DNA of 64,000 nt, taken from positions 1-64,000 of the forward strand of contig CAYRVX010000011.1 of NCBI GenBank assembly GCA_964427875.1. Reading direction: 5' to 3'. The stretch comes from CAYRVX01 sp964427875 (lineage in GTDB: Bacteria; Planctomycetota; Phycisphaerae; SM23-33). The notes beneath the pieces were generated by a model, which saw only the letters and a list, made by a program, of their open reading frames with translations, was not told where the DNA came from and did not search any database. Each line of letters begins with the position of its first letter. Positions within the stretch are counted from its first letter, which is position 1. The translations under genes were made by a program, and so were the position numbers. Below are positions 23,410 to 32,219 of this stretch, in pieces.

Positions 23410-25893
23410 TTGGATTTGGCGACGCCGCCGGACCATCTTGATTCGTCCGCCCTGCCGCTTCTGCGGACGCGACTGGCCGTCGGGCTGGTCTCGTTGACGG
23501 TCATCGCGTTGGAGCTGGCGCTGATGCGGACGATGTCGCTTCGCTTCCAGCACCACTTCGCGCAGATGGTCGTCAGCGTGGCCCTGCTGGGCTTCGGCGC
23601 CAGCGGCACGATGCTCATGCTGCTTCGCCGCAGCGTCCTCGCCTCGCAGCGGTCGTGGCTGTGGGCGCTGAGCCTGGCCTTCGCCCTGAGCATCCCGCTG
23701 AGCCTGCTTGCCGCCGAGCGCGTGCCGCTGGACGTCCGCCTGCTGGCGTGGGACGCCGGCGAGGTGCTGGGCGTCCTGCTGGTCGAGCTGGCGATGTTCC
23801 TGCCGTTCTTCCTGGCGGCCGGGGCGATCGGCGTCGTGCTGATGGATCGCCCCCGGCGGCTCGGAGGGCATTACGCGGTGAACCTGGTCGCCTCGGGCGC
23901 CGGCGGACTCGCCGCCGTGGCGCTGATGAGCGTGCTCTCCACGGGCCAGTTGCTCACCGTCACGGGCGCTTCGGCCGGCCTGGCGGCCGTCGTGATCCTG
24001 CCGTGGCGGCGAATCGCGGCCGTGCTCGCGACGGGCGCGATGGCCGCGGGGCTCGTGTTGTTCGGCGTGTGGCTCCGCTACGAACCGAGCATCTCGGCCG
24101 ACAAGACGCTCTCGGTCGTCCGGCAGATGCCCGGCACGCGGTCGATCCATCACGACGAGGGCCCGCTCGGCCGCATCGACGTGGTGGCCAACGACGCCTT
24201 CCATTACGCCCCGTGGCTGAGCCTGGCCTGGATGGAACCGGAGCCGCCGCACGTGCTGATGATCTTCGACGGCGAGTCGATCAGCCCGGTCTACGACTGC
24301 CGCAGCCGGGAGGACTGGCGGTTCATGGATTACACGACGGCCGCGGCGGGCTACCACGCCCGCCGGCCGCGGAGCGTCCTCATCGTCGGCGCAGGTGGCG
24401 GCAGCGACGTCGGCCTGGCCGTTCATCACCGGGTGCCGAGGATCGTCGCGTTGGAGATGAACGGGCAGGTGATCGACTCGATGGACGGCCCCCTCCGCGG
24501 CGCAGGAGGGGCCATCTATCGGGGGCCGGGCGTGACGGTCATCGAGCAGGAGGCGCGGGGCTACCTTGCCTCGGCGGGCGGGCCCGATGGCGAGCGGACG
24601 TTCGACCTGATCCAGGTTCCGCCGGTGGGCGCCTTCGCGGCCGCGGGGGCCGGGATGCACGCGGCGCGGGAGTCGTATCTGTACACCGTCGAGTCGTTCG
24701 CCGCGATGCTGGGCCGCCTGGGGCCAACCGGCGTGCTGTGCGTCACCCGCCCGGCGTCGGCGCCGCCGAAGGAGGGCCTGCGGATCTTCGACACGGCAGC
24801 CGAGGCGCTGCGGAAACAGGGGAAGGACCCCCGCAAGCACCTGGCGATGATCCGCAGTTGGGCGACCGTCACGGTGCTGGCGTTGGCCTCGCCGATGAGC
24901 GCCGGCGACGTGCGGCGGATCGAGGAGTTCTGCCAGGCCAGGTCGTTCGACCTGTGCTGTCTGCCCGGCCTGGACGCCTCGCGGGCCAATCGCTTCCACC
25001 GGCTCGATCGGGCGTATTTCCACGAGGCCGCGGCGGCGCTGCTGGGGCCGCAGCGCCGGCAGTACCTGGCCGACTACCTCTACGAAGTCGCCGCGGCCAC
25101 CGACGACCGGCCGTACTTCCACCACTTCTTCCGGTGGCGGGCGCTGGAGACCATCGCCGCCCAGTCTGGCCCGGGGGCGCGGAACTTCCTCGAACTGGGC
25201 TACCTGATGCTGCTGGCCGCGCTCGGCCAGGCCGTGCTGCTGGCGGCGGCGCTGATCCTGCTGCCGCTGGCGGCCCGCCGGCTCGCCGCCGGCGCCGCGG
25301 GCCGGAAGGGCGCCGCCGCGACGCTCGCCTACTTCCTCCTGCTGGGCGCCGGCTTCATGCTGCTGGAGATGGGCTTCCTCCAGAGGCTGATCCTCTACCT
25401 GGCCCACCCGATCTACTCGGCGGCGGTGGTGATCGCGGGGTTCCTGATCTTCGCGGGCCTGGGCAGCGAGTGCAGCCACCGGTGGGGGGGGCGACTTCCG
25501 CGTGTCACGGCCGCGGCGGGCGGGGCGATCGTGGGCGTCTCGCTGGTGCTGGTGTTCGTCCTGGACGGCTGGCTGTCGCTGACGCAGGGGCGGGCGCTCT
25601 GGCTGCGCGTGGCTCTCGCCGCGGCGACGATCGCGCCGCTGGCGTTCGCGATGGGTCACATGTTTCCGACGGCCCTTCGGGGCGTCTCGGGCGCGGCGCC
25701 CGCCCTGGTGCCGTGGGCGTGGGCGGCGAACGGCTTCGCCTCGGTGCTGGCGGCCGTCGCGGCGCCCCTGCTGGCCATGAACGTCGGCTTCTCCGGCGTG
25801 GCGGGCATCGCCATCGCCTGCTACGCCGCCGCCGCGGTCCTCGGCTGGAAGCTCCCCGGCGCCGCGGGCGAGGGGCATTCCGCCTCGCGCTGA
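23410..25893 (+). CDS. Membrane-embedded spermidine synthase-like methyltransferase-fold protein
   Basis: This encodes 827 residues starting at TTG 23410. The first ~220 residues form seven or so membrane helices, including the family marker GFGASG. The central part (~330-600) has the Rossmann/SAM-type fold of spermidine synthases (RPRSVLIVGAGGGSDVGLAV, with VVALEMN-type acidic strand end), a putative active-site strand 'FDLIQVPPVGAF', and a C-terminal membrane region of seven helices (VLGWKLPG end). The family is common in planctomycetes and other bacteria and its aminopropyl-transfer activity is not established for membrane members. Confidence 0.75.
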   Translation: MDLATPPDHLDSSALPLLRTRLAVGLVSLTVIALELALMRTMSLRFQHHFAQMVVSVALLGFGASGTMLMLLRRSVLASQRSWLWALSLAFALSIPLSLLAAERVPLDVRLLAWDAGEVLGVLLVELAMFLPFFLAAGAIGVVLMDRPRRLGGHYAVNLVASGAGGLAAVALMSVLSTGQLLTVTGASAGLAAVVILPWRRIAAVLATGAMAAGLVLFGVWLRYEPSISADKTLSVVRQMPGTRSIHHDEGPLGRIDVVANDAFHYAPWLSLAWMEPEPPHVLMIFDGESISPVYDCRSREDWRFMDYTTAAAGYHARRPRSVLIVGAGGGSDVGLAVHHRVPRIVALEMNGQVIDSMDGPLRGAGGAIYRGPGVTVIEQEARGYLASAGGPDGERTFDLIQVPPVGAFAAAGAGMHAARESYLYTVESFAAMLGRLGPTGVLCVTRPASAPPKEGLRIFDTAAEALRKQGKDPRKHLAMIRSWATVTVLALASPMSAGDVRRIEEFCQARSFDLCCLPGLDASRANRFHRLDRAYFHEAAAALLGPQRRQYLADYLYEVAAATDDRPYFHHFFRWRALETIAAQSGPGARNFLELGYLMLLAALGQAVLLAAALILLPLAARRLAAGAAGRKGAAATLAYFLLLGAGFMLLEMGFLQRLILYLAHPIYSAAVVIAGFLIFAGLGSECSHRWGGRLPRVTAAAGGAIVGVSLVLVFVLDGWLSLTQGRALWLRVALAAATIAPLAFAMGHMFPTALRGVSGAAPALVPWAWAANGFASVLAAVAAPLLAMNVGFSGVAGIAIACYAAAAVLGWKLPGAAGEGHSASR

Positions 25894-25971
25894 GACCGCG
25901 GCGAAGAGGCCAACTCACGCGGAAGGCCCCCGGTGATCTCCGGGAACGCCGCCGCGGCCGGGAGGACGACG

Positions 25972-28314
25972 CTACTTCGGCGGCTGCCAGTCGGCCTCGG
26001 CGGTCAGGCAGATGGCGTCGAGCCGTGCGCCGTCCTCGCGGCACTGGAGCTCGATCACGGCCGCGCCGGGCTTCAGCGCGACGGCGGGCGGCTTGCGGTC
26101 CGCCCCGACGGCGGCGCGAACCCACTGCCATTGCTTGTGGACGCCGGTGTGCCAGTCGCTGCGCGGCAGGACGTCGCGGCGCCCCTGGCGGACGCGGAGG
26201 AAGAACGAGTCGTCGCTGGAGGTGGGCGTCTGCACGCGGGCGTAGAGGCGGTACGTCGCGGCGGTGGGCACGTGCACCGCCCAGACGGCGCGGGCCACGG
26301 CGCTGCCGCCGCCCCCGCCCGGCTCGCCGGGCATCCAGAGGAACTTCCCGCCCGATGCCGCGGCGTCGGTGTCGATGCGGAAGGGCGCCACGACCATGGC
26401 GGCGTCTTCGGCCTCGATGACCCGCCCGGCGGCCGGTGCGTCCTTGCCGCCGGTCCGGGCGGCCGAGAGAAGGTCCCGGTAGCGGCGGACGACCTCGACG
26501 CTGCCGAGGGCCTCTCGCCCGAAGTCGCGGCCGTCGACGGCCAGCAGGTATTCCTCCGCGCCGGGCTCGCCGCCTTCCACGGCGACTCGGCGTTCCGCGG
26601 CCACGTCGGCGGCCAGACGCAGGCGCCCCTTCAAGCCGGCGGCAACGACCTCCACGCGGTCACCGTCGACCTTCGTCTCCGCCGGCTGCGAGAAGTCTTT
26701 CCGGAACTTGTCGAAGCCGGCGTCATCGAGCCCCTCGGCGGCCCGGACCCACAGGGCGACCGTTGCGCGGCCGGCGGGCTTCTCGGCGGAGTGAACGCAG
26801 GTCAGGCGCATCACGGGGTAGTGGCCTCCGTCGCCGAAGACGCCCGCGCGGGTGGGCCTGCCCGACGTGTCGAGGGCCAGCGGGAAGCGAACGCCCACGG
26901 CGACGTCCTTGAATCGCAGGAAGACCGGCTCGCCGGGTGCGAAGTCGGGCGCGCCGAACGGCGCGATCCGGAGGTTTACCGGCCTGGGCGAGTGCGCCTC
27001 CCAGATCTGCACGGCGTGCGGGACGACCAGGTGGCTCAGCAGGCAGGTCGGCTCGGGCGCCCGCCGGCGGAACCGGCGGCTGCCCGCGTCGGCCGAGGCG
27101 AGCAGGAGCACCTCCGCTTCGCGCTGCACGCTCGTCACGAACGGCTGGAGGTGGAACGTCTTGCTGTGTCCCCCGCCGGCGGGGATCCGCTTCTTGCCGT
27201 ACGCGTCGCCCCGGGCGTCCATGAGGAAGCTCATCATGGGCATCGCCGGTCCGCCGGCGAGGTTGACCGTCAGCACCTTGTCCATCGGCCCGTAGTTCGC
27301 GCCGGCCGAGCCGATGCTGAAATGCCTGCCAACGTAGTGCGTGGCCCTCTGCCCGCCGGCTGCGCCCCACCGCTGGTGAACGACTCGCGGCGTCCGGGCG
27401 GCGATTGTCTTGCGGAGCCGGGCCGGCGGCGCCCATTTACAGAGCGAGAAGAACGTGTCGGGCGTGTAGCCCTGCGGCTGCGGCAGCCACCCGACCGGCC
27501 GCAGCAGGCGGTCGAGGTGCCCGTGGCCGGTGAGGAAGTCGTAGTCCCGGCTGTGGGCGCCGCCGAGGCGTTGGCAGGGCTCGAACCAGTTGGCGGCGAT
27601 GTCGCTCCAGAACAGCCGCAGGGCCGCCTCGGCGCCCTTTTGGGCCTTGGCGTCCTTGGCGAACTTCGCGATCAGGCCGAGCGATTCGAGGTCCACGCCG
27701 TAGTACGTCGGCGAAATGTACTCGCTGACGCCGTTCTCCCACGTGTGGATCAGCCAGCGGTCGAGCATCTGCCGGCCCCGTCGCGCGAGCTCCGCCCGGC
27801 CGGTGCTCTCCCCGATGGCGATGCAGTTCCACGTCTTCATCAGGAAGATGTTGGTGTAGCCCTCGCGGACGCGGTGGCGGGCGAGCCCCTCGACGCTGTA
27901 GCTAATCAGCCGCTCGAGCCGCTCCAGGCCCTCGCCGTTGAGCCGGTCCCTGTAGAGCATCCAGACGAGGATGCCCTTCTGCATGCAGAACTCGACGGCG
28001 TTGAGGTCTTCCGGCCGTTCGGCCCGCCAGTACCAGCGGTAGTTGCCGAACGTCCGGCTGGCCTTGTCGCGGTCCTGCATCTGTTCGGCCAGTTCGAGGG
28101 CCCGCGCGATGCGGTCGGGCCTGTACCCGGCCGCGGCGGCCTCGAGGGCGAAGCCGAACAGGTTGCGCGATCCCATGGACGGGCGGACCGGCTCGATGCC
28201 TCGCCACAAGCGGTCAAGCCGGCGGACGGCCTCGGGCGTGGGCTTCGCCTCGGCGGCGGCGCACCACCCGCCGCACGCCAGATTCAACGCCAGGAGAACG
28301 GCTGTGTGGGTCAT
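25972..28314 (-). CDS. Heparinase/alginate-lyase-like toroid with C-terminal carbohydrate-binding-type domain
   Basis: This encodes 780 residues. The signal peptide ends near LACGGWCAAAEA. An alpha/alpha-toroid follows (FALEAAAAGYRPDRIARALELAE; TWNCIAIGESTGRAELARRG; ISPTYYGVDLESLGLIAKFA). A beta-sandwich section and a terminal jelly-roll domain (RVIEAEDAAMVVAPFRID, LYARVQTPTSSDDSFFLR, IELQCREDGARLDAICLT) follow. The toroid plus sandwich layout matches polysaccharide lyases acting on uronic-acid glycans. The ATG at 28314 has GGGAG 8 bases upstream; a GTG two codons earlier is possible. It is divergent from the FAD enzyme. Confidence 0.7.
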   Translation of the reverse strand: MTHTAVLLALNLACGGWCAAAEAKPTPEAVRRLDRLWRGIEPVRPSMGSRNLFGFALEAAAAGYRPDRIARALELAEQMQDRDKASRTFGNYRWYWRAERPEDLNAVEFCMQKGILVWMLYRDRLNGEGLERLERLISYSVEGLARHRVREGYTNIFLMKTWNCIAIGESTGRAELARRGRQMLDRWLIHTWENGVSEYISPTYYGVDLESLGLIAKFAKDAKAQKGAEAALRLFWSDIAANWFEPCQRLGGAHSRDYDFLTGHGHLDRLLRPVGWLPQPQGYTPDTFFSLCKWAPPARLRKTIAARTPRVVHQRWGAAGGQRATHYVGRHFSIGSAGANYGPMDKVLTVNLAGGPAMPMMSFLMDARGDAYGKKRIPAGGGHSKTFHLQPFVTSVQREAEVLLLASADAGSRRFRRRAPEPTCLLSHLVVPHAVQIWEAHSPRPVNLRIAPFGAPDFAPGEPVFLRFKDVAVGVRFPLALDTSGRPTRAGVFGDGGHYPVMRLTCVHSAEKPAGRATVALWVRAAEGLDDAGFDKFRKDFSQPAETKVDGDRVEVVAAGLKGRLRLAADVAAERRVAVEGGEPGAEEYLLAVDGRDFGREALGSVEVVRRYRDLLSAARTGGKDAPAAGRVIEAEDAAMVVAPFRIDTDAAASGGKFLWMPGEPGGGGGSAVARAVWAVHVPTAATYRLYARVQTPTSSDDSFFLRVRQGRRDVLPRSDWHTGVHKQWQWVRAAVGADRKPPAVALKPGAAVIELQCREDGARLDAICLTAEADWQPPK

Positions 28315-28482
28315 GGGCACGGCTCCCGCAAGCTTCTCAACGTCAACGGGGTCAGAGTAAGCCTCCGGCGGTCCGAAGACAAGGGCTTTCCTTGCGCGGC
28401 GGATTCGGATATCTCTTCGGTGCCTCGACGTCGAGGTCGCCCACCAGAGCGTACCGCGATCGATCCACTACGGAGCCGAACC

Positions 28483-29760
28483 ATGTCCGACACGTATGAT
28501 GTAGCCGTTATCGGCGGCGGGACGGCCGGTGTCGTTGCGGCCGTCCAGGCCGGACGCGCCGGCGCGGCAACGCTGCTCGTCGAGAAGGAAGGCGTCCTCG
28601 GCGGGACGATGATCACCGCCGCCGTCAACTACCCCGGCAGCTTCCACTCCTGGGACCGCCAGGTCATCGCCGGGATCGGGTGGGAGCTCGTGTGCGGGGC
28701 GCTCGAGGAGGCGGGCCAGCCGCCGCCGGAGCCACCGAAGGGGCCCAGCGAGTCGGGCTCGTACCACATCGCGATCGACCGGGCGGTCTTCGCCGCGCTG
28801 GCCGACGAGGCCGTCGCGAAGGCCGGGGTGGAGATGCTCTTTCACACGATGCTCGCCGCCGCCCGGCTGGAAGACGACGGCTGGACGCTGTCCCTGTGCA
28901 CCAAGACGGGCCTGCGGCTCGTTCGGGCCCGGGTGCTCGTGGACTGCACCGGCGACGCCAACGCGGTGACGCTGGCGGGCTTCGAGACCGCCCGGAACGA
29001 CGAGCTTCAGCCGGGCACGCTGGTCTTCAAGGCCGGCGGATACGACGCCGACGCGCTGGATTACGAGGCGATCCAGGAGGCGTTCGACGAGGCCGTCCGC
29101 GCCGGCCAGATGAAGCCCTCCGATCCCGGGTGGGCCGACGGGAGCATCGCGTTCTTCCTCCGCAGCGGCGGCGGCAATCGGGCGCACGTTCCGGACGTCG
29201 ACGGCACCACGTCGGAGGGCAAGACCGCCGCCGAGATCGAGGCGAGAAGGATCATGCTCCGGCTGTATCGTTTCTGCCGCCGCCAGGCGGGGCTCGAGAA
29301 CTTCCGGATCGACTTCTTCGCCACCGAGTGCGGCATCCGCGAGACGGTCACGATCAAGGGCAGGAAGAAGATCACCGCCGCCGACTACGAGGGCGGGCGC
29401 CTCTGGGACGACGCCGTCTGCTACAGCCATTACTCCATCGACATCCACCGCCCCCAGACGGTGGTCCACCGCCACCTCAAGCGGGGCGTGGTGCCCACGA
29501 TCCCGCTGGGCGCGATGCTCCCGGCCGGCAGCGAACGGCTGGTGGTGGCCGGGCGGTGCATCGCCGGCGACAAGGAGGCCAACAGCGCCTATCGCGTGGC
29601 CGCAACCTGCATGGCGACCGGCCAGGCCGCGGGGGCGGTGGCGGCCCTGGCCGCCAGGAACGGCACCGACGTCGCCGACGTGCCGATGGGCGAGCTGCGC
29701 GAGCTCCTCGCCCGCCACGGCGCGATCGTGCCCGAACCGCCCGAAGGGGACCTGCCATGA
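28483..29760 (+). CDS. FAD-dependent oxidoreductase
   Basis: This encodes 425 residues. The N-terminus has a dinucleotide-binding motif (YDVAVIGGGTAGVVAA) with E at the second strand end (LLVEKEGVLGGT). The remainder carries VLVDCTGDANAV, 'TECGIRETVTIKGRKKITAAD', 'VVAGRCIAGDKEANSAYRVAATCMATGQAAGA'. The last motif is typical of the FAD-dependent oxidoreductase family found widely in planctomycetes; no signal peptide, so cytoplasmic. Substrate unknown; sugar or sugar-acid oxidation would suit its neighbours. Confidence 0.85.
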   Translation: MSDTYDVAVIGGGTAGVVAAVQAGRAGAATLLVEKEGVLGGTMITAAVNYPGSFHSWDRQVIAGIGWELVCGALEEAGQPPPEPPKGPSESGSYHIAIDRAVFAALADEAVAKAGVEMLFHTMLAAARLEDDGWTLSLCTKTGLRLVRARVLVDCTGDANAVTLAGFETARNDELQPGTLVFKAGGYDADALDYEAIQEAFDEAVRAGQMKPSDPGWADGSIAFFLRSGGGNRAHVPDVDGTTSEGKTAAEIEARRIMLRLYRFCRRQAGLENFRIDFFATECGIRETVTIKGRKKITAADYEGGRLWDDAVCYSHYSIDIHRPQTVVHRHLKRGVVPTIPLGAMLPAGSERLVVAGRCIAGDKEANSAYRVAATCMATGQAAGAVAALAARNGTDVADVPMGELRELLARHGAIVPEPPEGDLP

Positions 29761-29885
29761 CGAGGGTCGAGACGCTGCTGCCGACCGGCAGGAACAACCA
29801 CGACCGGACGAGGAGTTCGCCGTTCTGCCGGGACCTGCTCGAGCGGTCCGGGCGCTTCGCCGTGACGCTCTTCGAGGACGCCTAG
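29757..29885 (+). CDS. Short 42-residue ORF overlapping the FAD gene
   Basis: ATG 29757 overlaps the FAD gene stop by four bases (ATGA), the usual sign of translational coupling, but the product is only 42 residues with no recognised family and no membrane segment. Its stop overlaps the stop of the convergent propeller gene. It may be a remnant of a longer gene or a chance frame. Confidence 0.3.
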   Translation: MTRVETLLPTGRNNHDRTRSSPFCRDLLERSGRFAVTLFEDA

Positions 29886-31123
29886 CGCCGCTTGACGTCG
29901 TAGCAGAAGAGGAAGTCGCCGTGGCGGATGTACAGGCGGCCGCCGCAGACGACCGGGTGCGCCCAGCTCGGGCCGCGGCCGCCTCGGGGAATAGTGAACC
30001 GGCTGACGGCCTGGAAAGCGCGTGGGTCCGGGCGCACGAGCGCCGCGGCCCGTCGGTAGCTCAGCAGGTAGAGCATGCCGTCGGCGTACGTGACCGAGGC
30101 CCTCCCGATGCCGTCGCCGCCGTAGGTCTGCTTGCCCGTCTCGAACTCCAGGCAGGACCACGGCCCGGTCGCGGCGGTGAGGCACGAGCCGTAGAGGTGG
30201 CCGTCCAGCAGCATCACGGCCCCGTGCTGGTTGTCCATTGCCCTCGTATGCCACACCTGCTTGACGGACACCTTGCCGGCCTCCACGTTCAGCTTCAGCA
30301 GCCTGGAGCCCGTCGACCGGGTGGACACGAAGATGTACCCCTTGTGAAAGATGGGCATCGTGATGTTCTCGTCGAAGGGCGTGACGTGCTCGAACCGCCA
30401 CAGGAGCTTGCCCGTATCGGCGTTGACGCCGACGACCGATCGGGCCATGAGCGTGGCGATCTGGCGAATGCCGCCATACTCGAAGATGGTCGGCGAGCAG
30501 TATCCCGGCTTGTCCTCCGTGTCCTTGCAGACCCAGACCGTCCGGCCGGTCTGCTTGTTCAGCGCGACGATGCCGGCGCCCTTGCCCCCGGGCGTGCAGA
30601 TGACGTTGTCCCCGTCGATGAGCAGCGATTCGGCCAGTGCCCAACTGATGTTGCGGCCGTGAAACTTCCTGAGGATGTTCAGCGACCAGATCGCCTTGCC
30701 GGTTCGCGCGTCCAGGCACACGACGTCGCCGTCGGCGTTCTCGTGATACAGCCGACCGTCGTCGATGGTGGGCGTGCAGCGCGTCCCGGGATGCGAGCGC
30801 CGGTAGGCCGGGCCGTTCTTGACCCTCCATTTGGCCTTCCCATCGAGGTCGAGCGCGGTGATGACCGTACCCTGGCCGATGTTGCCGGTGGTGTAGATGA
30901 GCCCGGCCGCGATGGCGACGGTCGAGTATCCCTCGCCGATGCCGCTGGCCGTCCAGAGCAGCTTCGGGCCCTCGGCCGGCCACTTCCGCGAAAGGCCGGT
31001 CTCAGCCGACTTGTTGTCGCGCCGCGGGCCGTGGAATTGCGGCCACTGGTGGTCCGTCCCGGCCCCGGTGTTTCCGGCCAGGGCAAGGCCGGCCAGTACG
31101 CTGGCGAATGCCGCGGTCGTCAT
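29882..31123 (-). CDS. PQQ-type (BamB-like) beta-propeller protein
   Basis: This encodes 413 residues with an N-terminal signal (SVLAGLALAGNTGAG). The body has repeated W-docking-like blade motifs: GQGTVITALDLDGKAKWRVK, 'ARTGKAIWSLNI', 'TGRTVWVCKD', 'ADTGKLLWRFEHV', typical of PQQ_2 propellers used by BamB-like proteins and quinoprotein dehydrogenases. I do not see the Asp/Glu calcium-quinone set expected of an active dehydrogenase. It is exported. AAGGAGCGGAGGC precedes ATG 31123. It is downstream of the sialate-O-acetylesterase-like gene on the same strand. Confidence 0.85.
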   Translation of the reverse strand: MTTAAFASVLAGLALAGNTGAGTDHQWPQFHGPRRDNKSAETGLSRKWPAEGPKLLWTASGIGEGYSTVAIAAGLIYTTGNIGQGTVITALDLDGKAKWRVKNGPAYRRSHPGTRCTPTIDDGRLYHENADGDVVCLDARTGKAIWSLNILRKFHGRNISWALAESLLIDGDNVICTPGGKGAGIVALNKQTGRTVWVCKDTEDKPGYCSPTIFEYGGIRQIATLMARSVVGVNADTGKLLWRFEHVTPFDENITMPIFHKGYIFVSTRSTGSRLLKLNVEAGKVSVKQVWHTRAMDNQHGAVMLLDGHLYGSCLTAATGPWSCLEFETGKQTYGGDGIGRASVTYADGMLYLLSYRRAAALVRPDPRAFQAVSRFTIPRGGRGPSWAHPVVCGGRLYIRHGDFLFCYDVKRR

Positions 31124-31193
31124 GCCTCCGCTCCTTCCATCCGGCGTCTTGCGGGTGAGCTGCGGCCGGCGTCTGCCGCGGAACCATCGCGGT

Positions 31194-32219
31194 CTAGGCG
31201 CCCCCGGCCTTGGCCTTGGCCGGGAGAAGCTTCTTCATGGCCTCGCCGAAGCCGTGGCCGATCAGGGACATGATCTTCGCGCTGCCGAGGTAGTGGTAGG
31301 GTGGCTGGCTGCCCATCCTGCCGAACTGCTCCTTGAGGGCCTCATCGACCCACTTGCGGCGGATCCATCCCTTCTTCAGGATCGCGTGGGCCTTTTCGTC
31401 CCAGTACTTGCTGGTGGCCACGAAGGCGGCGTTGCCTTTGAATTCCGGCCGGTTGGCCGCCGCGGCCTGGGCCTTCCGGGTGTCGGCCATCCTGCCCTCG
31501 GCCTCCTTGCCGCCGACGCCCAGCTCGCCGATCACCACGGGCAGCTTTGGGGCCTTGAGCTCCTTGCGCAGGTCCTTGATGAGGTTGACCATGTTCTTCT
31601 CGTACTCGGCGACGCGATCGGCGTTGATCATGTCGTTCCACCCCTGGAACCAGACGAAGCCGGCGAGCTGGTACCCCTTCTGGTCGTAGTCGGGGAAGTG
31701 CTGCTTGAGGTTCGCCAGCGCCTCGCGGACGATTCCGACCATCTCCGTGTAGGTCTTGCCAACCTCGCCGCCGGAGCTGGGCGGGCGGAAGTCCACCGCC
31801 AGGCTCCTGCCGCCCCAGGCGGTCTTGATCAGCAGGACCTGCTCGGCGAGGGCGTCGCCCATCACGAGGCCGAACATCAGCTCCGGGCCGATCTTCTCGT
31901 CGCTCGCGCCGTAGCCGACGGTGAGGTTGCCCTTCTTCGTCCCGCCCCGCCCGCGGGGGTAGTAGATCCACACGTCCTTGCGCTCGACCCACGTGCCGTC
32001 GTCGTTCTTGATCTTCTTGAGCAGTTTCCCGTGCGTGGGGTCCTCGCCCAGCCAGTCGAGCGTCCGCACGTGGCCGTGGCCCTGCATGTTGGACTGGCCC
32101 GCCAGGATGAACACCTGCACGGGCCCCTTGCCCGCCTGGGCCGCGCGGGCGGAGGAGGCCGCCGCCGCGACCACCAATGCCACGCATACCCGCCTCCGTC
32201 GACTCGCGTTCCGCATCAT
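31194..32219 (-). CDS. SASA-domain acetylesterase-like secreted protein
   Basis: This encodes 341 residues. The Ala-rich signal peptide is followed by VQVFILAGQSNMQGHGHV, the GQSNMxGxG motif of the SGNH-type sialate O-acetylesterase (SASA) family in which the Ser is catalytic. Later 'LAGFVWFQGWNDMINADR' contains the family's WFQGxND block, and GELGVGGKEAEG follows; the C-terminal His is not sure (QPPYHYLGSAKIM is the likely place). The ATG overlaps the sulfatase stop by four bases. It likely removes acetyl groups from glycans, which fits with the upstream sulfatase. Confidence 0.85.
   Translation of the reverse strand: MMRNASRRRRVCVALVVAAAASSARAAQAGKGPVQVFILAGQSNMQGHGHVRTLDWLGEDPTHGKLLKKIKNDDGTWVERKDVWIYYPRGRGGTKKGNLTVGYGASDEKIGPELMFGLVMGDALAEQVLLIKTAWGGRSLAVDFRPPSSGGEVGKTYTEMVGIVREALANLKQHFPDYDQKGYQLAGFVWFQGWNDMINADRVAEYEKNMVNLIKDLRKELKAPKLPVVIGELGVGGKEAEGRMADTRKAQAAAANRPEFKGNAAFVATSKYWDEKAHAILKKGWIRRKWVDEALKEQFGRMGSQPPYHYLGSAKIMSLIGHGFGEAMKKLLPAKAKAGGA

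Noticed and set aside
25933..28482. Long plus-strand extension upstream of the FAD gene
   Set aside because: It is antisense to the heparinase-like gene; the true start is ATG 28483 with the dinucleotide-binding motif right after it.
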